Translations under genes and position numbers: made by a program
The notes under the pieces: model-generated
The model's input: the letters and a program-made list of their open reading frames with translations, nothing else
What the model was told of the DNA's origin: nothing
Databases searched by the model: none
Source: Caballeronia sordidicola
GTDB taxonomy: Bacteria; Pseudomonadota; Gammaproteobacteria; Burkholderiales; Burkholderiaceae
Assembly (NCBI RefSeq): GCF_002220365.1
Contig: NZ_MTHB01000111.1
Coordinates: forward strand, 42,618 to 106,617
Direction of reading: 5' to 3'
Length of the DNA stretch: 64,000 nucleotides
Shown here: positions 53,911 to 62,568 of the stretch, piece after piece
Position numbering within the stretch: position 1 is the stretch's first letter
How the letters are laid out: each line of letters opens with the position of its first letter

Positions 53911-55728
53911 TTAGTGGTTGTGGCGCGATTCGCCGCGCGTCTCGACGATGTTCAGGTACAGCGTGGCAGGTTCCAGGCATGCGCCGCTGCCTTGCTGTCC
54001 GACCATGCTCCGGTAGATCTCTTCCCACGGCGTCATGTTCTTCAGCACAGGTGGCTTCCAGGCCGCGCGGCGTTGCGCGAGTTCGGCATCCGGGATCATG
54101 AGGTCGACCTTGCGTGTCTTCAGGTCGATGCGGATCTTGTCGCCCGATACGAGCAACGCAAGCCCGCCGCCAACGGCCGCTTCCGGCGAGACGTTGAGAA
54201 TGGACGGACTCGCCGACGTACCGCTCTGACGGCCGTCGCCGAGAGTCGGCAAGGTATCGATACCGCGCTTGAGCAACGCCGCCGGCGGCTGCATGTTGAC
54301 CACTTCGGCGCCGCCGGGAAAGCCGACCGGACCGCAATTGCGGATCACGAGAATCGAACGTTCGTCGACGCCCGTCTCCGGATCCTCAATGCGAGCGTGA
54401 TAGTCCTCCGGGCCTTCGAACACGACCACCTTGCCCTCGAACACATCAGGATGATCCGGGTCAGCGAGGAAGCGCTTGCGGAACGCTTCGTCGATCACGC
54501 TGACCTTCATGACGGCGCTGTCGAAGAGGTTGCCCGACAGCACGACGTATCCGGCCGACTCTTTCAACGGGTTCGCGTACGCACGAATCACCTCGCGATC
54601 GGGCGCGGGGACAGTGGTCAGATCTTCGCCCAACGTACGGCCGGTGACGGTGCGTACGTTCGCGTTCAAACGGCCCGCATCGAGCAGTTCCTTCATCACG
54701 GCCGGCACCCCGCCTGCCCGATGAAACGCTTCGCCAAGGAAACGTCCGGCAGGCTGGCAGTCGACCAGTAACGGGACCTCGGGACCAAGCCGCTGCCAGT
54801 CTTCCAGCGTGTGATCGACACCCATGTGACGCGCGATGGCGATCATGTGAATCGGACAATTCGATGAAGCCCCGAGCGCGGCCGCCGCGACCACGGCGTT
54901 CTCAAATGCGCCCTTGGTCATGATGTCCGACGGTCGCAGATTCTCCGCCACCATGCCGACGATACGCTTGCCGGTCGCATACGCCATCCATCCACGCTCG
55001 CGATGCGGCCCGGGAATTGCCGCGCAACCGGGCAGCGACATGCCGAGCGCTTCAGCAAGCGAGTTCATGGAAAGGGCCGTGCCCATCGTGTTGCAATGCC
55101 CGACCGAAGGCGCTGAAGAAGCCACCATGTCCATGAAACCGGGGTAGTCGATTTCGCCGGCGGACAGGCGCTTGCGAGCGTCCCAGATCACCGTGCCGGA
55201 GCCGGCAAGCTTGCCGTGATACCAGCCGTCGAGCATTGGTCCGCCCGACAGCACGATGGCGGGAATGTTGACCGTAGCGGCAGCCATCAGGCACGCGGGC
55301 GTGGTCTTGTCGCAACCGGTGGTGAGGACCACGCCGTCGATCGGATAGCCGTGCAGGATTTCAACGAGACCGAGATAGGCGAGGTTGCGATCGAGCGCAG
55401 CAGTGGGGCGTTTACCGGTTTCCTGGATCGGGTGGACAGGGAATTCGAGCGGGATGCCGCCTGCATCACGGATACCGTCGCGCACGCGGCTCGCAAGTTC
55501 GAGATGATGTCGGTTGCAAGGCGCGAGATCCGAACCCGTCTGCGCGATGCCGATGATCGGCTTGCCCGACTGCAGTTCTTCGCGCGTGATGCCGTAGTTC
55601 ATGTAGCGCTCGAGATAGAGCGCGGTCATGCCAGGATCGGAGGGATCGTCGAACCAGCGGCGGCTGCGCAGGCGCGGTGTTGCGGTGTCGCCGGTGTCGT
55701 TCGTATTGGTGGGGTTGGATGGGTTCAT
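53911..55728 (-). CDS. IlvD/EDD-family sugar-acid dehydratase
   Basis: This 605-aa [Fe-S] dehydratase removes water from an aldonate to give the 2-keto-3-deoxy acid. Cluster ligands are visible in GSDLAPCNRHH, TTGCDKTTPACLMAA and the GHCNTMGTA segment, with the C-terminal GDGRQSGTSASPSILNVSPE substrate loop. Family branch: arabonate/xylonate-type rather than IlvD proper. The frame is open to a TTG at 55761; the ATG at 55728 is chosen although its ribosome site is weak. It is the first gene of the minus-strand operon driven from the region with the 56033-56046 palindrome. Confidence 0.88.
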   Translation of the reverse strand: MNPSNPTNTNDTGDTATPRLRSRRWFDDPSDPGMTALYLERYMNYGITREELQSGKPIIGIAQTGSDLAPCNRHHLELASRVRDGIRDAGGIPLEFPVHPIQETGKRPTAALDRNLAYLGLVEILHGYPIDGVVLTTGCDKTTPACLMAAATVNIPAIVLSGGPMLDGWYHGKLAGSGTVIWDARKRLSAGEIDYPGFMDMVASSAPSVGHCNTMGTALSMNSLAEALGMSLPGCAAIPGPHRERGWMAYATGKRIVGMVAENLRPSDIMTKGAFENAVVAAAALGASSNCPIHMIAIARHMGVDHTLEDWQRLGPEVPLLVDCQPAGRFLGEAFHRAGGVPAVMKELLDAGRLNANVRTVTGRTLGEDLTTVPAPDREVIRAYANPLKESAGYVVLSGNLFDSAVMKVSVIDEAFRKRFLADPDHPDVFEGKVVVFEGPEDYHARIEDPETGVDERSILVIRNCGPVGFPGGAEVVNMQPPAALLKRGIDTLPTLGDGRQSGTSASPSILNVSPEAAVGGGLALLVSGDKIRIDLKTRKVDLMIPDAELAQRRAAWKPPVLKNMTPWEEIYRSMVGQQGSGACLEPATLYLNIVETRGESRHNH

Positions 55729-55798
55729 AAGCGTGCATGTCTCAGGTTCGTTTGTAGGCAACGGCTGTGCGGCTTAGCGCGTGAATTCAGGCGATCAT

Positions 55799-55990
55799 TC
55801 AGGCGAACAGCGGTTCGCAGTTGAAGAACGCTTGTCGATTGTCGCTAACGAGGCCGGCCATTGCCGTACGGGTTTCTACTATCGCGCTGGATCTGTGCGG
55901 GTGCAGCACGACGTTGTCGAGTTCGGCGATGCCCGGATCAATCAGCGGTTCATTCCAGAATACATCGAGTGCCGCGCCGGCGAGGCAGTG
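55799..55990 (-). pseudogene. 3' remnant of a D-2-hydroxyacid dehydrogenase
   Basis: The minus-strand frame reads HCLAGAALDVFWNEPLIDPG, then ELDNVVLHPHRSSAIVETRT and NRQAFFNCEPLFA before a stop. This is the C-terminal 60 or so residues of a hydroxypyruvate/2-ketogluconate reductase, including the catalytic-His region HPH. The upstream 250 residues are missing and no start exists. It lies just upstream of the dehydratase gene, so a former operon member was deleted. Confidence 0.75.
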
Positions 55991-56032
55991 CTCGCTTGCG
56001 CATGTTTTCTCTCCATGCTAAATTGGTTTCAG

Positions 56033-56046
56033 TTGTTACCGGTAAC
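56033..56046. promoter_or_regulatory. GntR/LacI-type operator palindrome
   Basis: TGTTACCGGTAACA is a perfect 14-bp palindrome with the central CG of LacI-family operators and very close to the E. coli GntR site. It lies between the dehydratase operon and the divergent MHS transporter, with a LacI-type regulator encoded at 57735. It probably controls both directions. Confidence 0.8.
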
Positions 56047-56251
56047 AGTATCAAACGCTTACCGGGATGTCCAGAACAAAAGAGACACGACAGAGCGAGT
56101 ACCGCCGACGTCATGACAAACGCGGGACAACGATCGCAAGGCCCGCACAAACACTACGAATTTTTTATCTGCTACGCGACAGTTCGGAACCGCGCGCGGC
56201 TTTAGAACGTAGATGCATAAAAAGGCGTAAGCCAATAATCAGGAGACAGAA

Positions 56252-57649
56252 GTGAATGCTCATCCGTCAACGCTCGCAGGCGATCCAGGACCGTCGGGCA
56301 ACGACCATGCCGATACGGCGCCGCCACCCGTTTCAGCCCGGCAGTTGCAACGCGCAACGCTCACAGGCGCCGTTGGAAGTGCCCTCGAATACTACGACTT
56401 TTCGATCTACGGCCTCGCGTCCGCGCTCGTGTTCGGTCATATCTTTTTTCCAACGCTGGGTGCGACCGCGGGCTTGATGGCGAGCTTCGCGACTTATGGC
56501 GCCGGTTTCCTCGCGCGCCCTTTCGGTGGCCTGTTCTTCGGATCAATTGGTGACCGGAAAGGGCGCAAGTTCGTGCTGCTCGTGACTATCGCCATCATGG
56601 GTGCATCGACTACGTTGATCGGCTGTTTGCCTGCCGGTTCATGGGGCGCGGTGCTGCTGGTGCTGTTGCGGCTTGCGCAAGGTTTCGGCGCTGGTGCAGA
56701 ACAGGCCGGTGCATCCACGCTGATGGCTGAAGTCTCGCCGGTCAAGCGGCGCGGCTTCTTCGCGGCGTTGCCGTTCGTCGGCGTGTTCGCCGGGCTGGCG
56801 CTCGCGACGTTCACGTTCAGCACCATGCAAAGGCTGCTCGGCGACCAAGCAATGCTTTCATGGGGATGGCGCGTGCCGTTTCTCGGCAGCGTCGTATTGA
56901 TCGGCGTTGCTATATGGATTCGCTTGCGCCTGCGCGAAAGCCCGGTGTTCGCGCAGCTGGAAGCATCGCGCGAAGTGATCCGCTCGCCGATGAAAACGGT
57001 CATTGCCACCGCCCGCCGGCCCGTGCTCGCGGCAACCCTGATGCGCTTTGCGGAGCAGGGCGGTTCGACCATCTACAACACGATCGTGATTGCGTTCCTC
57101 GGCGGTTTTGTCGCGACAAAGATCGGCGTGCCGAGGGGAGAACTCGCCGCGATCGGTACGACCGGCGCGCTGATTGCGAGCATCGTGAGTATTGTGACCA
57201 CGCCGCTGTTCGGTGCGCTGTCAGACCGGATCGGACGCCTCGCGGTTTATCGTGGCGGCGCGATTTTCCTGCTGATCTGGTCGGTGCCTTCATGGTGGAT
57301 GATCAGCACGGGCAATCCGGTCTGGGTCACCGTTGCGATGGTTGGCGGTCTGGCGTTCGGCGCGAACAGCATGCTCGGCGCGCAGTGCGCGCATTTCACC
57401 GAACTCTTCGGCAACCGCTATCGGTACTCGGGCGTCGCGCTGGCGCGCGAATTGGGCGCGGTTTTATCGGGTGGCATTGCACCCTTGCTCGGTGTTTATC
57501 TGATCGGTCTGTCTGGCGGCGCGTTCTGGGTGATGGGCGTGTATATGGCGGTGTTGTGTGTCTTGACGCTTATCGGCACGTTCCTTTCTACCGAGACGCG
57601 TGAGCGCGATCTGACGTTGCTCAACGACGCCGTGGGCAAGGGCAGCTAG
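56252..57649 (+). CDS. MFS transporter, MHS family (probable sugar-acid importer)
   Basis: This 465-aa twelve-helix symporter has a polar N-terminal tail of about 35 residues, then GSALEYYDFSIYGLASAL, motif A GDRKGRKFVLL, the helix 5 motif RLAQGFGAGAEQAGA, and ALSDRIGRLAVY. It starts at GTG 56252 with AGGAG 8 nt upstream. It faces away from the dehydratase operon over the GntR-like operator and is followed by the LacI-type regulator, so it is the likely importer of the aldonate. Confidence 0.88.
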   Translation: MNAHPSTLAGDPGPSGNDHADTAPPPVSARQLQRATLTGAVGSALEYYDFSIYGLASALVFGHIFFPTLGATAGLMASFATYGAGFLARPFGGLFFGSIGDRKGRKFVLLVTIAIMGASTTLIGCLPAGSWGAVLLVLLRLAQGFGAGAEQAGASTLMAEVSPVKRRGFFAALPFVGVFAGLALATFTFSTMQRLLGDQAMLSWGWRVPFLGSVVLIGVAIWIRLRLRESPVFAQLEASREVIRSPMKTVIATARRPVLAATLMRFAEQGGSTIYNTIVIAFLGGFVATKIGVPRGELAAIGTTGALIASIVSIVTTPLFGALSDRIGRLAVYRGGAIFLLIWSVPSWWMISTGNPVWVTVAMVGGLAFGANSMLGAQCAHFTELFGNRYRYSGVALARELGAVLSGGIAPLLGVYLIGLSGGAFWVMGVYMAVLCVLTLIGTFLSTETRERDLTLLNDAVGKGS

Positions 57650-57734
57650 AGCATCCCGGACCCCTCAAGCGGGCTATTCGGCCCGGCTCGCGCGGTATGA
57701 TGTCTGGCGTCACTCAACGAGATCAGGCGAGTCA

Positions 57735-58751
57735 ATGTCAGAGTTCATGCCGACGATGGCAGACGTCGCGCGCGAGGCCGGTGTGTCAAAAATGACCGTG
57801 TCGCGCGTACTGGCCGACCGCGATGTATCCGCAGCCATGCGCGAGCGAGTGCTCGCGGTAATCAAGCAACTGGGGTATCTACCGGACGCATCGGCGGGAA
57901 CGCTGTCGTCCGGGCGCTCGCCGTTCATCGTGGCGCTGGTGCCATCCATGTCGAGTTCGAATTTCGCGGATACCGTCCATAGCCTGAACGCGGCGGTCAC
58001 GGCACATGGCCTGCAACTTCTGCTCGGCGACACCGACTACGACCCGAAGCGTGAAGAACAGCTTCTGCGCGTGATGCTCGCGCACCGGCCGGAAGGCGTA
58101 ATGCTGACCGGCTCGTTTCACACCGTCGCCACGCAGGCAATGCTCAAGCGTTCGAAGGTTCCGGTCGTCGAAACATGGGATGTACCGCGCACGCCGATCC
58201 AGCAGGCGGTGGGGTTTTCGAACGTCGATGCCGCTTGCGAAATGATGCGGCATCTTCATGAGCGTGGGTATCGGCGGATCGGGTTTATCGGCGGCGCGAC
58301 CAGGCTTGACCGTCGTGGGCTGGATCGGCAGACGGGGTATCGCCAAGGCTTGAAATTGTTCGGGCTGGGTGAGCCGCGAGTGATTCAGCATGGTGGTTCA
58401 CCCGTGACCATGAGCCATGGCGGCGAGGCGTTTTCGCTGTTGCTCGATGCATGGCCGGATACCGACGCCGTGATGTGCGTCAGCGATATGTCGGCGTTCG
58501 GCGCGCTGATGGAGTGTCACCGGCGCGGGATTTCGGTGCCCAATCAGATGGCGGTCGCCGGGTTCGGGGATTTTGAAGTGTCGCGGTATTGCTATCCGAG
58601 CATCTCGACGGTGGCGGTCGATCCGCATGCGATCGGGCGAATTGCCGGTGAGATGTTATTGGCAGGAGCGGCTGCTCGCAAGAGCGGGATGCAAGGGCCT
58701 TCGGAGAAGCGGCGAGTGGAGTTTCGGGTGCTTGCGAGGCAGAGCACCTGA
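57735..58751 (+). CDS. LacI/GntR-type transcriptional regulator
   Basis: This 338-aa repressor has a LacI-class HTH (MADVAREAGVSKMTVSRVLA, about 8-27), a hinge helix and a periplasmic-binding effector core (VALVPSMSSSNFADTV from about 65; FSNVDAACEMMRHLHERGYR near 160; VAGFGDFEVSRYCYP near 275). The E. coli gluconate repressor GntR has the same MTVSRVL...P pattern, which fits the nearby TGTTACCGGTAACA. It very probably controls the flanking transporter and dehydratases, with an aldonate as inducer. Confidence 0.88.
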   Translation: MSEFMPTMADVAREAGVSKMTVSRVLADRDVSAAMRERVLAVIKQLGYLPDASAGTLSSGRSPFIVALVPSMSSSNFADTVHSLNAAVTAHGLQLLLGDTDYDPKREEQLLRVMLAHRPEGVMLTGSFHTVATQAMLKRSKVPVVETWDVPRTPIQQAVGFSNVDAACEMMRHLHERGYRRIGFIGGATRLDRRGLDRQTGYRQGLKLFGLGEPRVIQHGGSPVTMSHGGEAFSLLLDAWPDTDAVMCVSDMSAFGALMECHRRGISVPNQMAVAGFGDFEVSRYCYPSISTVAVDPHAIGRIAGEMLLAGAAARKSGMQGPSEKRRVEFRVLARQST

Positions 58752-58753
58752 GG

Positions 58754-58981
58754 GTGGTTTCATCCCGTTGGAAGAACCGCCCACGCGGCGCTTTCACCTT
58801 CGCCAGCTATACGTTGGCGGATCTTTTCAACTCGCGGCAGACTCGTTTTCGCGCCGGCGTGGCCCAGCAGCACGGGGCGCCACGCCAGGTTCTGTCCGAT
58901 GGGCCTGCATTCGGTTTGCAATCGCGCACCGAGCCAACCATACTGGTCCTGTCGGGTAATTTCTCGGGCGAACTTCGATGA
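58754..58981 (+). CDS. Possible small protein upstream of nitrile hydratase
   Basis: A 75-codon frame ([20 protein letters not shown] in the middle) fills the space between the LacI gene and nthA and ends 10 nt before nthA. No good ribosome site precedes the GTG, and I recognise no family. It may be a remnant or a leader frame. The duplicated word cttcgatgagcga at its end overlaps the nthA start region. Confidence 0.25.
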   Translation: MVSSRWKNRPRGAFTFASYTLADLFNSRQTRFRAGVAQQHGAPRQVLSDGPAFGLQSRTEPTILVLSGNFSGELR

Positions 58982-58991
58982 GCGAACTTCG

Positions 58992-59654
58992 ATGAGCGAT
59001 CTTCAAGGGAATGGACCAGGGCATCGGCACGCCGATGATCACGATCACCAAGGCAGCCCGTTGTCCGAGATGGAATTGCGCGTGCGCGCGCTGGAATCCG
59101 TGCTGGTGGAGAAGGGATACGTCGATCCAAAGGCTCTGGATATCCTGATCGAGACATACGAGCACAAGGTTGGACCGCACAATGGTGCGCGTGTGGTCGC
59201 GAAGGCGTGGAGCGATCCGGCGTACAGGCAATGGCTTCTCGATGACGCCACCGCTGCCATCGCTTCGCTCGGCTACACCGGCAGGCAGGGCGAACACCTG
59301 GTTGCGCTGGAAAATACGCCGGCCGTGCACAACATGGTGGTTTGCACGTTGTGCTCATGTTACCCATGGCCCGTTCTCGGACTTCCGCCGGTCTGGTACA
59401 AGTCGGCGCCGTACCGGTCTCGTGCGGTCATTGATCCGCGCGGTGTATTGAGGGAGTTCGGCTTCGAATTACCTGCCGAAACGGAGTTCCGCGTGTGGGA
59501 CTCCACCGCCGAAGTCCGCTATCTGGTGTTGCCGATGCGGCCCGCAGGAACCAACGGCTTGCAGGAGCAAGCGCTGGCTGAATGGGTAACGCGCGACTCG
59601 ATGATCGGCACCGGGTTGCCGACGATGCCTGAACCGAAACGGGAGCTCGCATGA
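58992..59654 (+). CDS. nthA: Nitrile hydratase alpha subunit, cobalt type
   Basis: This 220-aa catalytic subunit hydrates nitriles to amides. The metal claw is Cys118-Thr-Leu-Cys121-Ser-Cys123; Thr at the second position marks the Co(III) type, whereas the Fe type has Ser. Two of the cysteines become oxidised in mature enzymes. Conserved [14 protein letters not shown] and YRSR follow. A His-rich N-terminus ([12 protein letters not shown], residues 10-21) is unusual and could bind metal. ATG 58992 is the family start. It overlaps nthB by 4 nt (ATGA). Confidence 0.95.
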   Translation: MSDLQGNGPGHRHADDHDHQGSPLSEMELRVRALESVLVEKGYVDPKALDILIETYEHKVGPHNGARVVAKAWSDPAYRQWLLDDATAAIASLGYTGRQGEHLVALENTPAVHNMVVCTLCSCYPWPVLGLPPVWYKSAPYRSRAVIDPRGVLREFGFELPAETEFRVWDSTAEVRYLVLPMRPAGTNGLQEQALAEWVTRDSMIGTGLPTMPEPKRELA

Positions 59655-60322
59655 ACGGCGCTCAAGATCTCGGCGGCATGCAGGGATTCGGCCCGATCCA
59701 CCCCGAAGAGGACGTCTCTCTCTTTCATGCTGACTGGGAGCGCCGGGTGCTGGCGATCACACTGGCGATGGGCGCGACCGGCAAGTGGAATATTGACATG
59801 TCTCGCGCCGCACGCGAGAGCTTGCCGCCGGCGCAGTACCTCGCGAGCAGTTACTACGAGATCTGGTTCAGAGGACTGGAAAGGCTCCTGCTGAGTACAG
59901 GACTTGTGACAGCGGAGGAAATCGAGGCGGGGGAGTTGAAGGGTGCGACGAGCCCGGTACCTCGCGTTTTGATGGCTGACCAGGTGAATGCCGCGTTGCT
60001 GCGAGGCAGTCCGGCCGATCGTCCGGCGACTGTCGGAGCACGTTTCAAGGTCGGCGATATCGTGCGGACCCATCAGATGCATCCATTGACGCATACGCGG
60101 CTGCCGCGCTACTGCCGCGGCAAACGGGGAAGGATTATCGCCGAGCATGGCGCCCACGTCTTTCCCGATACCAACGCGATCGGGCTGGGTGAGCAAGCGC
60201 AATGGCTCTATACCGTGCGTTTCGATGCCGTTGAACTCTGGGGTACGGATACGACTGCAGCATCGGTATGCGTCGATTGCTGGGAACCGTACCTCGACTA
60301 CCCGAACGCCGAGCCTGACTGA
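59651..60322 (+). CDS. nthB: Nitrile hydratase beta subunit
   Basis: This 223-aa structural partner of NthA has the N-terminal [16 protein letters not shown] with the conserved MNGxxDxGGM start, then [20 protein letters not shown], a VGDIVR substrate-channel element near 138, and [12 protein letters not shown]. The arginines that hydrogen-bond the oxidised claw are in the ERR and GKRG segments. It is coupled to nthA through ATGA. The accessory gene starts 1 nt after its stop. Confidence 0.95.
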   Translation: MNGAQDLGGMQGFGPIHPEEDVSLFHADWERRVLAITLAMGATGKWNIDMSRAARESLPPAQYLASSYYEIWFRGLERLLLSTGLVTAEEIEAGELKGATSPVPRVLMADQVNAALLRGSPADRPATVGARFKVGDIVRTHQMHPLTHTRLPRYCRGKRGRIIAEHGAHVFPDTNAIGLGEQAQWLYTVRFDAVELWGTDTTAASVCVDCWEPYLDYPNAEPD

Positions 60323-60323
60323 C

Positions 60324-60695
60324 ATGACTTCTGCCAAGCTGAATCTGCCTGAACTGCGAATCACCTTGCCGCAATTGCCGTGTGACGCCGCGGGTCCTGT
60401 CTTCAATGCACCGTGGGAAGCACAAGCCTTCGCGATGACGCTGGCCTTGTACGAACGTGGCATGTTCACCTGGGCAGAATGGGCGGTATGTCTGAACCAG
60501 GCAATCCGCGACGCCCAGACCGCCGGCGACCCGGACCGCGGCAACACCTACTACGTCCATTGGCTGACAGCGCTGGAACGCATCAGCACCAATAAGGGTC
60601 TGGTGACAAGCGACCTGCTTTTGCAGCGTCGCAATGAGTGGGACGCGGCGGCGCGACGCACTCCGCATGGTCGGCCAATCGAGCTCGGACGATAG
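60324..60695 (+). CDS. Nitrile hydratase accessory protein (P14K/NhlE-like cobalt insertion factor)
   Basis: This 123-aa protein resembles the N-terminal half of NthB (FNAPWEAQAFAMTLALYERG, then FTWAEWA and YYVHWLTALERI), as do the P14K/NhlE chaperones that exchange cobalt-loaded alpha subunit into the holoenzyme. Its place after nthA and nthB is the usual one for the Co type. No dedicated amidase or cobalt transporter gene is adjacent in the window. Confidence 0.85.
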   Translation: MTSAKLNLPELRITLPQLPCDAAGPVFNAPWEAQAFAMTLALYERGMFTWAEWAVCLNQAIRDAQTAGDPDRGNTYYVHWLTALERISTNKGLVTSDLLLQRRNEWDAAARRTPHGRPIELGR

Positions 60696-60862
60696 CAGTC
60701 CCTCTAATCAAAGCTTGGCGACTTGGTCAAATCGCGCATGCGCCCCTTGGCTATCGGGGCGCAGAGTTGCTGTCAGCTAGACTTGAAGGGGCAGAACTAT
60801 TGCCATGCGTGATTGAAACAGTCATTATCGATCGTGCTTGTTCATCACTCGGAGACGCAGGC

Positions 60863-61159
60863 GTGGATATCTACTGGACCCTTAAAAGTATCCCGGAGCT
60901 TTCGCAACTCTCGTCCAAGGAGCGAGGCGTGACCTGGAGGCAGGCATATCCACGGACATTGCGCCATTGGCAAACCTGGATCGGTCTGGCTGCTTGCTGT
61001 GCATGCGCATATCTGGGATGCCGTCTGGGGTTTATCCTGGGCCACCCTGTGCCCGGAGCAGCCATTGGCGGAGCGGCAGGCGGGTTCATCTTTTCGCAAG
61101 CTTGCATCCATGTTGCGCGGATGCATTACAAAAATATCCTACTTAAAAGCAGTCGATAA
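60863..61159 (+). CDS. Small hypothetical membrane protein
   Basis: This 98-aa protein starts at GTG 60863 (MDIYWTLKSIPELSQLSSKE) with GGAG 8 nt before it. It has a hydrophobic pair, WIGLAACCACAYLGCRLGFIL and PGAAIGGAAGGFIFSQACI, rich in Cys and Gly. The longer open frame to 60638 overlaps the accessory gene and lacks a ribosome site. No family is recognised. Confidence 0.55.
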   Translation: MDIYWTLKSIPELSQLSSKERGVTWRQAYPRTLRHWQTWIGLAACCACAYLGCRLGFILGHPVPGAAIGGAAGGFIFSQACIHVARMHYKNILLKSSR

Positions 61160-61189
61160 TCCAGTCCCAGTCCGTCTGCGAATATCGGT

Positions 61190-61630
61190 TCATTTAATTT
61201 TTGATTTGAACCACGCAGTGCTTTTCGAAGTCAGCAAAAATAAGCCGGCGACGGTTTCCGCTGCAACGCTTATCAACCCAATGGCGTCATTCTGCTGGGC
61301 GTGTAGTCCGTTCGCAAAAAGGCTATAGGCAGTAGTTACGATGGCGAACGCCGTCGAAAAAAGCACAACGTTTCGTGCCCAAAGTTTGCCATACGAAAGC
61401 TGTGCGATAGCGAATGCTTCGAAGATCAAAACTGTAAAGAGCAGTCCAAACACCGTGATCATCGGTGCCCTGTGTGCACTGAAAGGTAACGTGCGAAGTG
61501 CGAGACCGAAACGGACGACAAAAACAGAAAGCGCTATCCAATAGATCGCGACTGCGGCTCGAACTGAATTCGGAGTTTTGTGCTCACGAAAAAAGATGAA
61601 ATCGGCTTTCGCTTTCAAAGGAACCTCCAT
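61190..61630 (-). CDS. Hypothetical inner-membrane protein with four helices
   Basis: This 146-aa protein (MEVPLKAKADFIFFREHKTP) has four hydrophobic segments at about 24-45, 57-78, 86-106 and 114-134, consistent with a DUF-type small membrane protein. The ATG at 61630 is preferred to a TTG at 61645. The base composition is lower in GC than its neighbours, suggesting transfer. It is convergent with the gene at 60863. Confidence 0.65.
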   Translation of the reverse strand: MEVPLKAKADFIFFREHKTPNSVRAAVAIYWIALSVFVVRFGLALRTLPFSAHRAPMITVFGLLFTVLIFEAFAIAQLSYGKLWARNVVLFSTAFAIVTTAYSLFANGLHAQQNDAIGLISVAAETVAGLFLLTSKSTAWFKSKIK

Positions 61631-61748
61631 CAATCTCAAGGCCAAGCTCGTCTGTTTTTGCGATCATAGCCTTGTTTGAAAGCTTTCAATGTCCGTTGCA
61701 GAATGAACCCCCGAACAGAATTGCCATTCCCCATTCACTCGTCAAAAG

Positions 61749-61783
61749 TTTTCATATAACATGCAAACCGGATAACATGAAAA
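61749..61783 (+). promoter_or_regulatory. Inverted/direct repeat upstream of the GntR-type regulator
   Basis: TTTTCAT (61749-61755) and ATGAAAA (61777-61783) are inverted. Within them ataacatg occurs twice as a direct repeat (61756-61763 and 61772-61779), 16 nt apart. The element is 25 nt before the regulator start and is a likely autoregulatory operator. Confidence 0.45.
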
Positions 61784-61808
61784 TGATCGACTGAAGCCCG
61801 GACCCCCA

Positions 61809-62552
61809 GTGACAAAAGCGCTAACCCTGACCCAGCAGGTCGCCCAGCAGATGACCGGTGAAATTCGCGATGGGGTTTACCCGGTAGGTACCAAACTGCC
61901 CTCCGGCAAGGATCTGGCCACGCGCTTTGGCGTGAGTCAGTCGGTTATCCGCGAGGTAACGGAGCGCTTGCGCTCGAATGGGCTGATCGACAGCCGGCAG
62001 GGCGCGGGTTGTACCGTGAAGGCTCGCACGGAAACGGGCGGTTTCCGCGTCCCCCACGCGGTTGGCGCAAACCGGGCGGACCTGGCTGACGTCTACGAGC
62101 TGCGGCTCGATCTGGAGGGCGCAGCAGCGGCGCTGGCGGCCGTGCGGCGCACTGAAGCAGACATCGGCGCACTGGCGGCCATTCTCAAATCGCTCGCCGA
62201 TAATCTCTACACGCCTGACCACGCCGTGGAGCTGGACATTGCGTTCCATGTAGCGATCGCCGATGCCACCCACAACCGCTACTACGTCGATCTTCTCCAA
62301 TACCTCAACCTGCAGATCCGCCAGGCCGTGCAGACGGCACGTACGCATTCGCTTGCGCGCCAGCGGCTGCCTGACGAAGTACACCGCGAACACGTTCGCG
62401 TGTTCGAAGCGATCCGCGCCGGCGATCCCGCGGCCGCGCGCATCGCCGCAACCTCGCATTTGCAGAACGCGGCCGCCCGCTTGAACCTCGCGATTCCCAG
62501 TCGCGACGCGCTCACCGGCGCCGTCAACCTCAGCTCCCAGATGAACGAATAG
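61809..62552 (+). CDS. GntR-family regulator, FadR subfamily (FCD domain)
   Basis: This 247-aa protein starts at GTG 61809 and has a winged HTH (LPSGKDLATRFGVSQSVIRE, about 29-48) followed by an FCD effector domain (VYELRLDLEGAAAALAAVRR; DIAFHVAIADATHNRYYVDL with the metal-binding D...H pattern, and a later His in SHLQNAA). FCD regulators usually respond to hydroxy or keto acids. The oxidase gene starts 16 nt downstream, so they form an operon. Confidence 0.88.
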   Translation: MTKALTLTQQVAQQMTGEIRDGVYPVGTKLPSGKDLATRFGVSQSVIREVTERLRSNGLIDSRQGAGCTVKARTETGGFRVPHAVGANRADLADVYELRLDLEGAAAALAAVRRTEADIGALAAILKSLADNLYTPDHAVELDIAFHVAIADATHNRYYVDLLQYLNLQIRQAVQTARTHSLARQRLPDEVHREHVRVFEAIRAGDPAAARIAATSHLQNAAARLNLAIPSRDALTGAVNLSSQMNE

Positions 62553-62568
62553 ACGACCGAACGAATAA

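Noticed and set aside
60638..60862. N-terminal extension of the small membrane protein at 60863
   Set aside because: Overlaps the nitrile hydratase accessory gene out of frame; the GTG at 60863 has a clear GGAG site.
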